Shown piece by piece: positions 1 to 9,861 of a stretch of DNA of 64,000 nucleotides. The first letter of the stretch is position 1. Every line of letters begins with the position of its first letter. The position numbers and the translations under genes were made by a program. The stretch is from Marvania coccoides (taxonomy: Eukaryota; Chlorophyta; Trebouxiophyceae; Chlorellales; Chlorellaceae). The notes under the pieces are model-generated. The model saw only the letters and a program-made list of their open reading frames with translations. It ran no database searches and was not told the DNA's origin. The stretch covers positions 806,001 to 870,000 of the forward strand of contig OY978101.1 in the NCBI GenBank assembly GCA_963854735.1, in the 5' to 3' direction.

Positions 1-123
1 TGTCTGTCGCATCGCTGCTCGGTTGACCTCACTCACCTCGCTGAAAGGAAAAAAGGGCAGAGGGAAAATAAAGAGGAGCATAGTGTCCAGCGCCATTTAA
101 ATTTATGTTTCAAAGGGATTTTG

Positions 124-1508
124 ATGCAAGCAGTGGTCCGGGTAGCACTGAGGATACGTAATGTGACGTGCATGGCAGCGACAACTGGATCTCTTCATTC
201 GAGCGGTCGGGCTTTCTGCGAGGTCGCCAGGCCTTCGGCTTTTCCGCGACACATCCGACGTATCGACCCAATGGCCGGCCCCTGGGGCAGCCTCCACTCG
301 CTGTTTAGGAGCGTGGCAGCCCGCCCTGTGGCAGCAGCGGCGTTTGGCGTCACCACAGTAGGAGCAGGCGTGCTGGTGGCCAGCGGCCTGGGCAGCAGAC
401 GCTCCCACTGCACCAGCGCCAACCCTGTGGGCCCACGCCCCGTGTTCTCCAGCGTGAGCGACAATACGCAGGCATCAGACTCTGCCACCGAACCAAGGTA
501 AAATTATTCAATTTTAACTCTAATTTTCATAAGGGTTTCGCTGCAAATCCCTCCGCAATCTACCTCATACCCTTCTCTCCATCGTCAACCCTCATCCCCA
601 CCTAGATTTCCACCCAAACCTCACTTAAACCCCCCAAATAATTCTGCAGCGCCACCGCCGACGCAGAGCACTTCATTTTGGCAGCCGGCGCCGCCATGAT
701 CCCGCATCCCGCCAAACAGGACAAGGGCGGCGAGGACGCCTACTTCATCTGCGAGTCTGGGCGGTGTTTGGGCGTGGCAGACGGCGTAGGAGGATGGGCA
801 GAAATCGGCGTCGATCCTGGGCTCTACTCCCGAGAACTCATGGATCACGCACGAGACGCCTCCCTTTTCACGCCCCCCGGGCCCGAGGGCCCCCAGCGCA
901 TCCTGGAGTACGCGCACCGCTGCACCGCAGCACGCGGATCATGCACAGCATGCATCATTTGCGTCTACGACGGCGTGCTGCACGCCTCCAACCTGGGAGA
1001 CTCGGGATTCATGCTGGTGCGCGACGGGGAGCTGGCGTTCATGTCCCCCCAGCAGCAGCACGAGTTTAACTTCCCGTACCAGCTCGGCAGCGCGGACTCT
1101 ATGGCCGACATGCCGGCGGCGGCGCAGCGGTTTTCGATGGAAGTGAAATTGGGAGACGTGGTGGTGGCAGCGACGGACGGGGTGTTTGACAACGTGTACC
1201 CCGATGAAGCGGCCGCCATGGTGGCGCTGGCGAAGCGCAACGGAGACTCGCCACAGGCGGCGGCGGCGATCTTGGCTGCCTTTGCCAGGTCTCGGGCTGT
1301 CGATCCCACGCATCTGTCGCCGTTTGCGTACGGCGCGCAGCAGCTGGGGTACCGGTACTTTGGGGGCAAGTTGGATGACATCACGGTGGTGTGTGCGTAC
1401 ATTGAAAAGGGGGAAATTCCAAAATCGGGATGCAGCGGCGGCAGGGAGGAAGGACAGGATAATGCGGACAGCAACAATGGAAACGGCGCTGCCGCGCCAA
1501 AAATGTAA
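124..1508 (+). CDS. PP2C-family protein phosphatase, PTC7/PPTC7-like
   Basis: Exons 124-497 and 650-1508, with a GT-AG intron in phase 2, give 410 residues. The N-terminal ~140 residues are basic, Ser/Ala-rich and non-conserved, as in an organelle-targeting extension. The catalytic domain shows the compact PTC7-type PP2C layout: a start region with AYFIC, the metal-binding motif GVADGVGGW, NLGDSGFMLVRDG, then ATDGVFDNV and the terminal DDITVV. These Asp/Gly motifs are the Mn/Mg-binding core of PPM phosphatases. PTC7-like members dephosphorylate Ser/Thr in mitochondria or plastids. The C-terminal ~35 residues are low-complexity Gly/Asn/Ala. The first ATG of the open frame is at 124; another at 172 is possible. 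Family assignment is firm; compartment is inferred from the leader only. Confidence 0.9.
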
Positions 1509-1903
1509 AGCAGCTGTTGAGAAGAGTGTCGTGAGGGAGAGAAGAGTGTCGTGAGGGGAGGCATGGGCACAAAAAAATTCTTCTGGAAAGGAAGCTCTCG
1601 TGTGGGATGGATCGTCAATCTGGGTGGACTGCATCAGCGGGATTAGTGGGTGGAGCCTGCTCATCGTGGAGTTTAAATATTAATTGGCATTTTTATTCAA
1701 CCTCGACACGACATCGTCAGGCTTGACGCCGTCCCCAACTCATCTATTGTCATCACCGTCCTCCTTCGATACCTGACGCTGCTGCATTGCCATTTTGAGA
1801 CTTGTGATTGCAATTGCAGCCCATCAAAGCACGTTGCAAAGTAGCGGAGGTGTGCAATCGCCCAAAAAGCTTCGCCAATTCAATCTGTTCAGTCGTCCAA
1901 GAA
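1509..1903. other. intergenic, no gene seen
   Basis: This is the 3' flank of the phosphatase and the 5' flank of the KAS gene. A frame open upstream of 1904 has no ATG and is probably 5' UTR. No repeat or RNA gene was recognised. Confidence 0.5.
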
Positions 1904-3795
1904 ATGTTGCTTCAGCAAGCGGGACGCCCGCAGGCGGTCCTCGACCTGCAGCGCCCATGTAGCAGCCGACAAGTGTGCAGCAGCTCAGGTGCGCATTGCG
2001 GCGTGATCACGAAAAGATTTTCTCTTGTTTTCGGAACACCAACCTTGGTTTTTTCAAAAAATTTTCTCTCTTGTGCTCACCTCCTTTCGCCCCATTTCCA
2101 CTGCAGGACGCAGCTTCCTGGCAGCTCCAGCAGCGCGGCCTGCCCCTTCACAGCGGCTTTGCGTGCAGGCGACGGCGGCGTCTGCCGACTCTGCCACTGC
2201 CACCCCGCCTCCCTTTGGAAAAGGCGCAGCTCGGCGGGTGGTGATCACCGGAATGGGGGTGGTCAGCAGCCTGGGCCACGACACAGAAGAGTTCTACGGC
2301 AATCTACTGGCGGGCAAGAGCGGAATCAGCCTCATTGAGTCCTTCGACACGAGTGAGTAAACGCTGCCTAGTTTGCTCAAAATGAAAGCATTTTCAGCTT
2401 TCAAAACTGCATTTTAACACATTCAGTAAACTCTCTGCTCTAAAAGCATCTAAAATATCCAAATTAACCTAGGAACCGTATATTTTTTTCATTATTTCCC
2501 CCCCCCTGCAGCCGACTACTCCACCAAGATCGCTGGTGAGATCAAATCGTTGGACTGCGACGGCTACGTGCTGAAGAAGTGGGAGAGGCGCATCGACGCG
2601 GTCATGCGGTACCTGCAAGTGGCGGGCAAGAAGGCGTTGGAGGCGTCGGGGCTGCCATGGGAAGGGCAAGAAATCAAAGACATTGACCGCTCCAAGGCCG
2701 GCATCCTCATCGGCACGGCCATGGGCGGAATGAAGACATTCGCCACGGCCGTGGAGGCGCTGGAGACGTCTGGCCTGCGCAAAATGAACCCGTTTTGCAT
2801 CCCGTTTGCCATCTCAAACATGGGCGGGGCCATGCTGGCGATGGATCTGGGCTTCATGGGCCCTAACTACTCCATCTCGACGGCCTGCGCCACGGGGAAC
2901 TACTGCATTCTGTCCGCGGCGGAGCACATCCGGCGGGGGGAGGCGAACCTGATGCTGGCGGGGGGGGCAGACGCGGCAGTGATCCCTGCAGGCATCGGCG
3001 GCTTCATTGCCTGCAAGGCGCTCAGCAAACGCAACGACGACCCCGCGGGGGCGTCGCGCCCCTGGGACAAGGGCCGCGACGGCTTCGTGATGGGCGAGGG
3101 CGCGGGGGTGTTGGTGCTGGAGGAGCTGGAGCACGCCAAGGCGAGGGGCGCCCCGATCCTGGCGGAATTCATCGGTGGAGCCTTCACCTGCGACGCGCAC
3201 CACATGACGGAGCCCGAGCCTCAGGGGCGCGGCGTCATTTCGTGCATCGAGAAGTCGCTGGCATACGCGAGGGTGTCGGCTGATGAGGTGCAGTACGTTA
3301 ACGCTCACGGCACCTCCACACCCGCTGGCGACATGGCGGAGTATCGCGCCATAACCACCGCCATCCCGCACAAGGGCCTGCGCATCAACTCCACCAAGTC
3401 GATGATTGGGCACCTGCTGGGGGGGGCGGGGGCGGTGGAGGCAGTGGCGGCGATTCAGGCCATCCGGACAGGGAAGATCCACCCCAACCTGAATCTGACG
3501 GACCCTGAGGACGCAGTGGACCTCAACGTGGTGGTGGGGGACACCGCCATCGAGCACGACGTCCAGGTGAGGAGGGGACAAACTTTATCTTTTTCCTTTT
3601 CTGGGGGTTTTTCGAGAGAGAAAAATGCATCTTGCTTCCATTTTTTTTTTTTTGCGATTCGGGGCCTTCTTTTGTATGTGTGTATCAATTGAAACCCTAA
3701 CTACCTTTCTTGTTTTTGCGAAGGTGGCGCTGTCGAATTCCTTTGGCTTTGGCGGCCACAACAGCTCCATCCTCTTCCGCAAGTACGAAGAGTGA
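1904..3795 (+). CDS. 3-oxoacyl-[ACP] synthase (FabF/KAS I type), plastid precursor
   Basis: Exons 1904-1988, 2107-2352, 2512-3566 and 3724-3795 give 485 residues with all phases matching. It is the condensing enzyme of type II fatty acid synthesis, extending acyl-ACP with malonyl-ACP in the plastid. The first ~65 residues are rich in Ser/Ala/Arg with few acids, like a transit peptide. The mature enzyme begins at RRVVITGMGVVSSLG. The Cys-His-His triad is visible: Cys in STACATGN (about residue 235), His in NAHGTSTPAGD (about 375) and His in KSMIGHLLGGAGA (about 410). The C terminus SNSFGFGGHNSSILF is typical. The Arg-rich loop around residue 130 resembles plant KAS I more than KAS II, but I cannot separate the two firmly. 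Confidence 0.93.
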
Positions 3796-5195
3796 AGAGG
3801 TTTTTGAGAGAGCGACAGCAGTTGTATTCCATTTTTATACATTTACCATGAGCTGGAAAATAATTAGTTGAGAGAAAGAGGGAGGCAGACAGAGAGGAGC
3901 GGCAGCAATTAACACAATGCATGAGAGGTGTTTTTTTTGCTTGGAAGTTGGGTCTAAAGAGAGTGCAACTTTTGTTACATACTGGATCGTACTTGAGACA
4001 CATTTCATGAATTTTTTCCATGCTGTGAACCTGTGGTTGATAAACCGATAAAAAATTTCCCCGACAGAGAAAACAGGAAGCGACGTGAAGGTAGAATTTG
4101 TTTATCTCAGCGTCCACCACCGATGAGAGAGGAGATTAAATGCAGGTGCTGCGGTCAGCACACAGACCTTTCAACCATAGTGCGGTGGCATTGGGAATAT
4201 TTCAGGCTGGTTTCTTTCTGTAGCAGCATGGAGCCAAGGCCTGGGGCTCCAAGCCTTGATGGCCGGCTTTCTAATGAGCTGGGGGAGTGGGGCGCGTCAT
4301 CTTAGCTGGTGTGCAGCAGCGGAGTCACTTCTCTCCCCCCATATAGCACCCATAAAATTGGAGGCAGATTCAATCCATTGAGGGAGTACTTATTTTTTAG
4401 TGCATCATCATAATCACGTTTTTTTAAAGAAGCCCATTTTTTTTTGTCTATATCCATTTGATGGCTATGGGCTGATGATCATTTTGAGTGGACTTGTGTT
4501 TTCATTCATCCACATGTTTTCATCTTGATTTCAACCCTATTCCCTCATTTTTGTTCAAGAATTGTGGTTAAATTCTTTTCGAAATTATTAGCATTTTTCT
4601 CATCACTCAAGCTACTTTAGTAACTCAATCGAGGTTAAATATTTAGCTAACCAATTTTGTCTTTCTTTTCAAATAATGCATTTTATTTTTATTTATTTTT
4701 AAACAACTTTTTTCTCTCCCTCTCTTCGGAGCGCGGGGCTTTGGGGGGTACCAGAATCGGGTACCAGAGTTTCTGGTCTGGCGTTAGAACTTGCTGAGTT
4801 AGGGGTATTATATTTGGGTGGCAAACTAACCAATAACCTTTTTGCTGGCTTACTATCAGGTTTATATGGTGGGTGCTGCGAAGACGAGACCATAAAATAC
4901 CAGGGAGGCGCATTGTCTGAAACGCAGAGGCTTCATCGCATGTACTTGTGTACAAAGACTGCCCGCACCTGCTCCAGATATCCTCATCCTGGGTTTGCGA
5001 ATGGAAGCAGGCAAATAGAAGTTCAAAATTTATATTTTGGCGCGTGGGAAAAAAATCACCCTTCACTTCCTCGATTGATCGAGAGGCGCTAGATTGAAAT
5101 ATTAGCCTGCTTTTGATCGCGGCGGCAAAGGGTATCTCGCGATCCAACACGCCCATTTTTTAATAATAAATCGAAATTAAAATCGAGCCTAGCCT
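3796..5195. other. long intergenic region, AT-rich
   Basis: About 1.4 kb without a supportable gene. The first part is the 3' UTR of the KAS gene. Several frames stay open by chance; the longest, on the minus strand at 4689-5156, has no recognisable domain or coding-like composition. T-rich runs occur around 4420-4440 and 4680-4710. Confidence 0.5.
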
Positions 5196-7347
5196 ATGTC
5201 TTTGCTTTCGCTGCGCCGTTTAACGCAGGTAAATGCATTTCCCTCAATCCACACAATTCCGTGTTTGCATGATTGCGATCAGCGCTCTTCCTTATTCTAT
5301 CTTATTTTCTTCTGCCACCCCACTCCACTCTCACCCAACATTTTCCCTCTCCCAAAGGCACGCAGCCCAATTTCCCATGCCCCACTAGCTGCCCCCCGCT
5401 CTCTGAGCGGCCGTCGCCGCGCCGTGACCTGCCCTGCGCTCTCCCCCGCTGCTTCCACCTCCGTTTCTTCAAAGCGCCTGTTGCAGTGGCTGGAAGAGAA
5501 CGATGCTGCCCCTGACAAAGTCACGGTGCAGAGTGTGGTGCGGGAGGGCGTGGAGGTGGACGTGGTGGTGGCCACCCAGCCGTTAGCCCCAGGGGACGTT
5601 GCTCTGACCGTGCCTGAAAATCTCATCGTAACACTTGATAGGATCTTTGAGGACTCCACCGTAGGGGAGCTACTGACCAACGGGAAGCTGTCGGAGCTCA
5701 GCGTGCTGACGCTTTACCTGATGTACGAGAAGAAAGCAGGAGTTGCTAGTCCCTGGTACCCCCTCATCAAAGAGCTTGATCGCCAGGCAAGTCGTCCTGT
5801 GTTATCAACTGCTGTTTATACCCCTTCGACACACGTTTCTTCTTTTTCATTCAGTTATTCTTCATTTACCTTTATTTGATTTCTGCTGACTGTACATTCC
5901 CTTTCACTTTTTGCTCCCCGCAGGCTGGTCGCGGCCCTCAGGGCGCCAAGTCGCCCTTGCTGTGGGGCGAGGGCCAGGTGGAGAGCTACCTGGCAGGCAG
6001 CCCCGTGATCGCGCAGATCAACGAGCGGCGCAAGGGCATCATGAAGGAGTACGAAGAGCTGGACACAGTGTGGTACATGAGCGGGAGCCTGTTCAGCAAG
6101 TGAGTACGACTATAGTACAATGTGTAGTATCGGTGTATAAAACAAAGAACCAAAGAACCAGTATTATAACGGGGAAAGTAATAATATATTACTTCTTTTT
6201 TGCCATTTACAATGCTCCAAAGAGCAGCCACAACTTTTGCATGCACCGATATGAATCTCTCTGCAAATTACAGCGCCGCAGCCCCCCCCCCCCCCGCCCC
6301 TTTTTTTGCTCAAATGGGTTTGTCCCCTTGCTTCAGGTACCCGTACGATGTCCCCACCGAGCAGTTCACCGCCGAACGCTTCCTCCAGGCCTTTGTGGCA
6401 GTGCAGTCCAGCGTCGTGCACCTCCAGGGCGTCGCGCTCTCAAAGCGCTTTGCGCTGGTGCCGCTGGGCCCGCCGCTGCTGGCCTACTCCTCCACCTGCA
6501 AGGCGCTGTTGAAGTACAGTGCAGAAGGTAAGGCAGTCCAGTTGGCGGTTGACCACGCGTACAGCGCTGGAGATGAGATCCAGGCGTGGTGCGGGCCGCA
6601 GCCCAACAGCCGGCTGCTGCTGAACTACGGCGTGGTGGACGAAGGCAACCCCTACGACAAGCTGCCCCTCGGAAGTAAGCCATTCGAGTAGCTTTCATCA
6701 TTCAATTCCCCTTTGAGTTCCCCCTCCAAGAAAATTGACGGAGCATAATGCTCCAGTTGTATTTCTTTATCTACAATCTCATATTTAACCTCGCCATATC
6801 CGTTAGCTACTAAATCTAGAACAATCCACTTATTCCGTAGTTAACTATTCTAGTACTTTTCCATCAATCTGCAGTCACCATCCCCTCTGAAGATCCCTTC
6901 TACCGCGAAAAGCGCGCGTGCCTGGCGGGGCACGACCTCTCCACGCAGCAGACATTCCAGCTCTCCGCAGCAGGCCCCAACCCTCTGCCCCCCAACATTC
7001 TGCCCTACCTCCGCCTCACGTTCGCCGCCACAAAAGAAGAGTTGGCGGCGGTGGAATTTAATGCAGAAGCGCCCCCCGTATCCGCAGCCAACGAGGCCCG
7101 GGTGCTAGCGCAGCTGGCGGGGCACCTCCAGTGCCGCCTGTCCAGCTATAGGACTACAGTTGAGGAGGACGGCGCTATCATCGCTGATCCTTCCTCAGGA
7201 CCCCGGCAGACTGTGGCCTGCCGGCTGCTGAGGATAGAAAAGGGCATCCTGCAGGGCGCGCTGGCGCAGGTAATGCAGCAGCCGGGCGCGGCGGACGCGA
7301 TCGCGACGGGGGCGGCGGCCGGCAGCGGCTGCGTTAAGTTTATTTAG
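5196..7347 (+). CDS. SET-domain protein methyltransferase, Rubisco LSMT-like
   Basis: Exons 5196-5228, 5358-5786, 5924-6099, 6337-6674 and 6875-7347 give 482 residues in frame. The start fits a plastid transit peptide (basic, Ser/Ala-rich to about residue 45). Family features are the iSET-type split SET domain and its end: CGPQPNSRLLLNYGVV followed by EGNPYDKLPL, close to the Y-G-x-x-x-N-x-x-L-L-x-x-Y-G-F pattern of plant LSMT and SETD3. A Rubisco-LSMT substrate-binding domain follows (ITIPSEDPFYREKRACL to the end). Known members methylate a Lys of Rubisco large subunit or of plastid fructose-bisphosphate aldolase. The second intron starts with GC (5787-5788): no GT nearby preserves the frame. 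Confidence 0.88.
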
Positions 7348-7695
7348 ACGGGAGAAAATGGTCGTTGAAAATGCGAAACAATTATGACCTGCCAGCTCCT
7401 GTCCGTGCTGCTTGTGTTTTACATAGTTTTGAGTTTGAGAGAAGCTGCCTAGAACTTGTATGCTTGAAAAAAAATGCACACACTGTTGACGCTGTTTTTT
7501 AGGCCCCCCCCCCCCCCCCCCCCAACACACACACACATAGTTTCCTTCCTTTTTCATAATGATACATATAAACCACTTCTAGTGTGTAATCCCGACGACA
7601 TAAACTGCTTCTTAAAAGTGGGGTAACTGTTTTTTAAAAGAATTTATCGTTATTTAATACTAAAACTGCTATGTTTCGTCATTTTTTCCCTGTTT
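7348..7695. other. convergent intergenic spacer with poly-C tract
   Basis: This lies between the stops of two convergent genes. It contains an uninterrupted run of about 20 C at 7504-7523, followed by an (AC)n stretch. No gene was seen. Confidence 0.6.
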
Positions 7696-8286
7696 TCATT
7701 GCTGCTCTCCCGCATCTGCTGCTGCCAGTGCCTTTGCTACGCTGCCGTTGTTGTCTTCCACCAGCACGCCCGCTTTCCAGCACCCCAGCCGCTCCCCCAG
7801 CTCCCGGTGCTTCTCCCGCTCAGCGTCCACAGCTGCTCGGTGCCCCTTCCAGCCCACATGCCTCGCCAGAGACTGCGTGCCCAGCAGCCTCGCCGCCTTA
7901 ATGCGAATGAACTGCTCGTCGTAGCGCCGAAGCTCAGGGTACTCCTGAATGATCTCACGCCACTTGCCCACGCCGTGTTTCTCCAAGCCCTGCCCAACGA
8001 GAAGAAAAAGAGAACAGGACGAAACTTTAGATGCGTGTCGGTTGGGCAAGAAGTTGTAATTTTGGGCTGAATGGGGTGGAAATGTGGCGATGCGTACCAG
8101 GTAGAGTGCTTCTCTCTCGGGCTGCCCCCACTTTTTGTCCTCCGTGAGCTGGATGATGATTTTCTTGGGCTTGAAGAAATCTTGGTTGATGGTGCCGTCG
8201 TCGTGGCACATGCCCTCTGGACTGAAGTTCTCCCGCATCATCTTGGCCCAATCCACGCGCACGTCCTCCTCGGGGACGACATCCAT
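7696..8286 (-). CDS. SANT/Myb-like domain protein, function unknown
   Basis: Exons 8286-8098 and 7989-7696 give 160 residues. The second exon opens with GLEKHGVGKWREIIQEY, the W-containing first helix of a SANT/Myb-like fold, followed by a conserved-looking RRYDEQFIRIKAARLLG and SLARHVGWKG. The first exon carries a charged region with WGQPEREALYL just before the splice site. I do not recognise an experimentally characterised relative. The ATG at 8286 is the first in frame, but the frame is open upstream to 8373, so an additional 5' exon is possible. It diverges from the deaminase gene at 8599. Confidence 0.6.
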   Translation of the reverse strand: MDVVPEEDVRVDWAKMMRENFSPEGMCHDDGTINQDFFKPKKIIIQLTEDKKWGQPEREALYLVRIATFPPHSAQNYNFLPNRHASKVSSCSLFLLVGQGLEKHGVGKWREIIQEYPELRRYDEQFIRIKAARLLGTQSLARHVGWKGHRAAVDAEREKHRELGERLGCWKAGVLVEDNNGSVAKALAAADAGEQQ

Positions 8287-8598
8287 CGACGAGGGGCCTG
8301 GAACAGCTGCTTCTTCAACCGCAATTTGGAAGCTTTTATAAATGCTATTGACAATTGATAATTGAAAAGCCAAAGCCTGTGTTGTTTCCTTCGAGTACTT
8401 TTTGCTAATTCATAAATTTACCAGGTTCTAGAATGCAAAAACAACTCGGACTTTTTTTCAAATTAAAAAATTCAAGAATTCTGAGAAAGGCTGCTATACC
8501 GTCTTGCGCGGGCCAGCCTTCGAAAAAAATAACAGGACTTAAATTTTAATAACGCGATATTGAATCAGATCGTCGCCTGCATCGAGCATTGGCAGACC
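8287..8598. promoter_or_regulatory. divergent intergenic region, presumed promoters
   Basis: About 310 bp between a minus-strand and a plus-strand start. It is AT-rich. No specific element was identified. Confidence 0.35.
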
Positions 8599-9792
8599 AT
8601 GGCAGACGAACATTTGCTTGATGCCTCTCCCGATGACCCGACTTTCGGCGACCTCATGCTGGTTCCCGCCCACGACAAGAACGTTCTCGATCTGATGGAC
8701 ATGTACGCGTGCACAATTGCCGCCAAATCGTGCTCCGCCGTGATGGCCCGACTCTCTTCCGCCGCCAAACTGGCTGACAGCTACAGCCATGCCAGACGAG
8801 TGCGCAAGGGTGCAGACGGCAAGCTCGACATTCTCCTGACCCCCGTACACCGCGAAGACGCCATGGAAGACCCAGAAGACGCTCCAAATGGCTCTAATGC
8901 GGCACTAAACGCCAACACCGCTGCCGCTGAGTTTTCAATCATCAGCGCTGGCCCGTCGTCTCCGAGGGGCAAACCAGGGCTGGAGGCGTTGCCGCAGACT
9001 GTCGCTGCAGCGGTTGCAGACGTTAATTTGGAGCTTAAGACTGTGAGAGTGCCTCGTTTCCCGCCACATACAAAAGAAGACGCTGCCGCCTGGAGCGCAG
9101 CCTACTGGCCGGTGTCGCTGCGCCCGCTGGACAAGCGGTCGATGCGGGACCGCGCACAGCTGTTGCCTGCAGAAATCGCGTCCGCTAGAAAGCACATGGC
9201 GGCTGCGTTGAAGTTGGCTGCACAAAGCGGGGGAAATGCTGCGGAGGCAGGGAGGGCTGGAAACGCCTGTTTATTAGTGGACCCGGTGACGGACAGCGTG
9301 GTGGGTGCAGGGGTGGATTGCACGCACGTTCACCCCCTGCGGCATGCTGTCATGGTGGCGGTGGAAGCGGTAGCTTCCTGGCAGCGCCGGACGTTTTACG
9401 GCGAAGAAGAAGCCCAGCAGGCGCAGCAGGCAGAAGAGGAGGATGTGGAGGGCGAAGAGGCGAAGCGGCGGCGGCTGGATGGGGGCGTTGCGCTGCCTAT
9501 TAATGCGCAACAGCAGCAACAGGAGGCGGCGGCAGAAAATGCAAGCAGCTTCAGTGAAAACGAAGTGCCGCCGTATCTATGCACTGGGTATGATTGCTAC
9601 GTGGTGCAGGAGCCGTGTGCAATGTGCGCGATGGCGATGGTGCACAGCCGGCTGCGGCGAGTGATATTTTGTTGTAAGGATCCTAAAGGCGGGGCGCTGG
9701 GCGGCAGCGGCTGGAAGCTGCACTCCAAGCGCACGTTGAATCACCATTACATCGTGTTTAGGCTACCGTTGGAGAAGTCTTGGGTCAGTTAG
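8599..9792 (+). CDS. tRNA-specific adenosine deaminase subunit ADAT3/Tad3-like
   Basis: Single exon, 397 residues. The C-terminal cytidine/deoxycytidylate deaminase-like domain shows HPLRHAVMVA and, about 100 residues later, EPCAMCAMAMVHSRL, that is the zinc ligands His plus PCxxC. In Tad2/ADAT2 the first motif is H-A-E with a catalytic Glu; here it is H-A-V, the hallmark of the non-catalytic partner Tad3/ADAT3. The heterodimer makes inosine at wobble position 34 of tRNAs. The end of the protein (GSGWKLHSKRTLNHHYIVF) also matches this family. An insertion of about 80 residues rich in Glu/Gln/Ala separates the two zinc motifs. Start chosen at the first ATG. Confidence 0.88.
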   Translation: MADEHLLDASPDDPTFGDLMLVPAHDKNVLDLMDMYACTIAAKSCSAVMARLSSAAKLADSYSHARRVRKGADGKLDILLTPVHREDAMEDPEDAPNGSNAALNANTAAAEFSIISAGPSSPRGKPGLEALPQTVAAAVADVNLELKTVRVPRFPPHTKEDAAAWSAAYWPVSLRPLDKRSMRDRAQLLPAEIASARKHMAAALKLAAQSGGNAAEAGRAGNACLLVDPVTDSVVGAGVDCTHVHPLRHAVMVAVEAVASWQRRTFYGEEEAQQAQQAEEEDVEGEEAKRRRLDGGVALPINAQQQQQEAAAENASSFSENEVPPYLCTGYDCYVVQEPCAMCAMAMVHSRLRRVIFCCKDPKGGALGGSGWKLHSKRTLNHHYIVFRLPLEKSWVS

Positions 9793-9861
9793 TCATTTGG
9801 TAAATGTTGAAGGAATTTATTCACGAGTCAAGAAAGAAAGAAACATGAAAAGTGCAGCGGC

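Noticed and set aside
939..1664. Long minus-strand open frames opposite the phosphatase
   Set aside because: They mirror GC-rich coding sequence of the plus strand and have no independent features.
4689..5156. 155-codon minus-strand open frame in the 3.8-5.2 kb gap
   Set aside because: No domain, no coding-like composition, no neighbouring splice logic; its length is within chance for this region.
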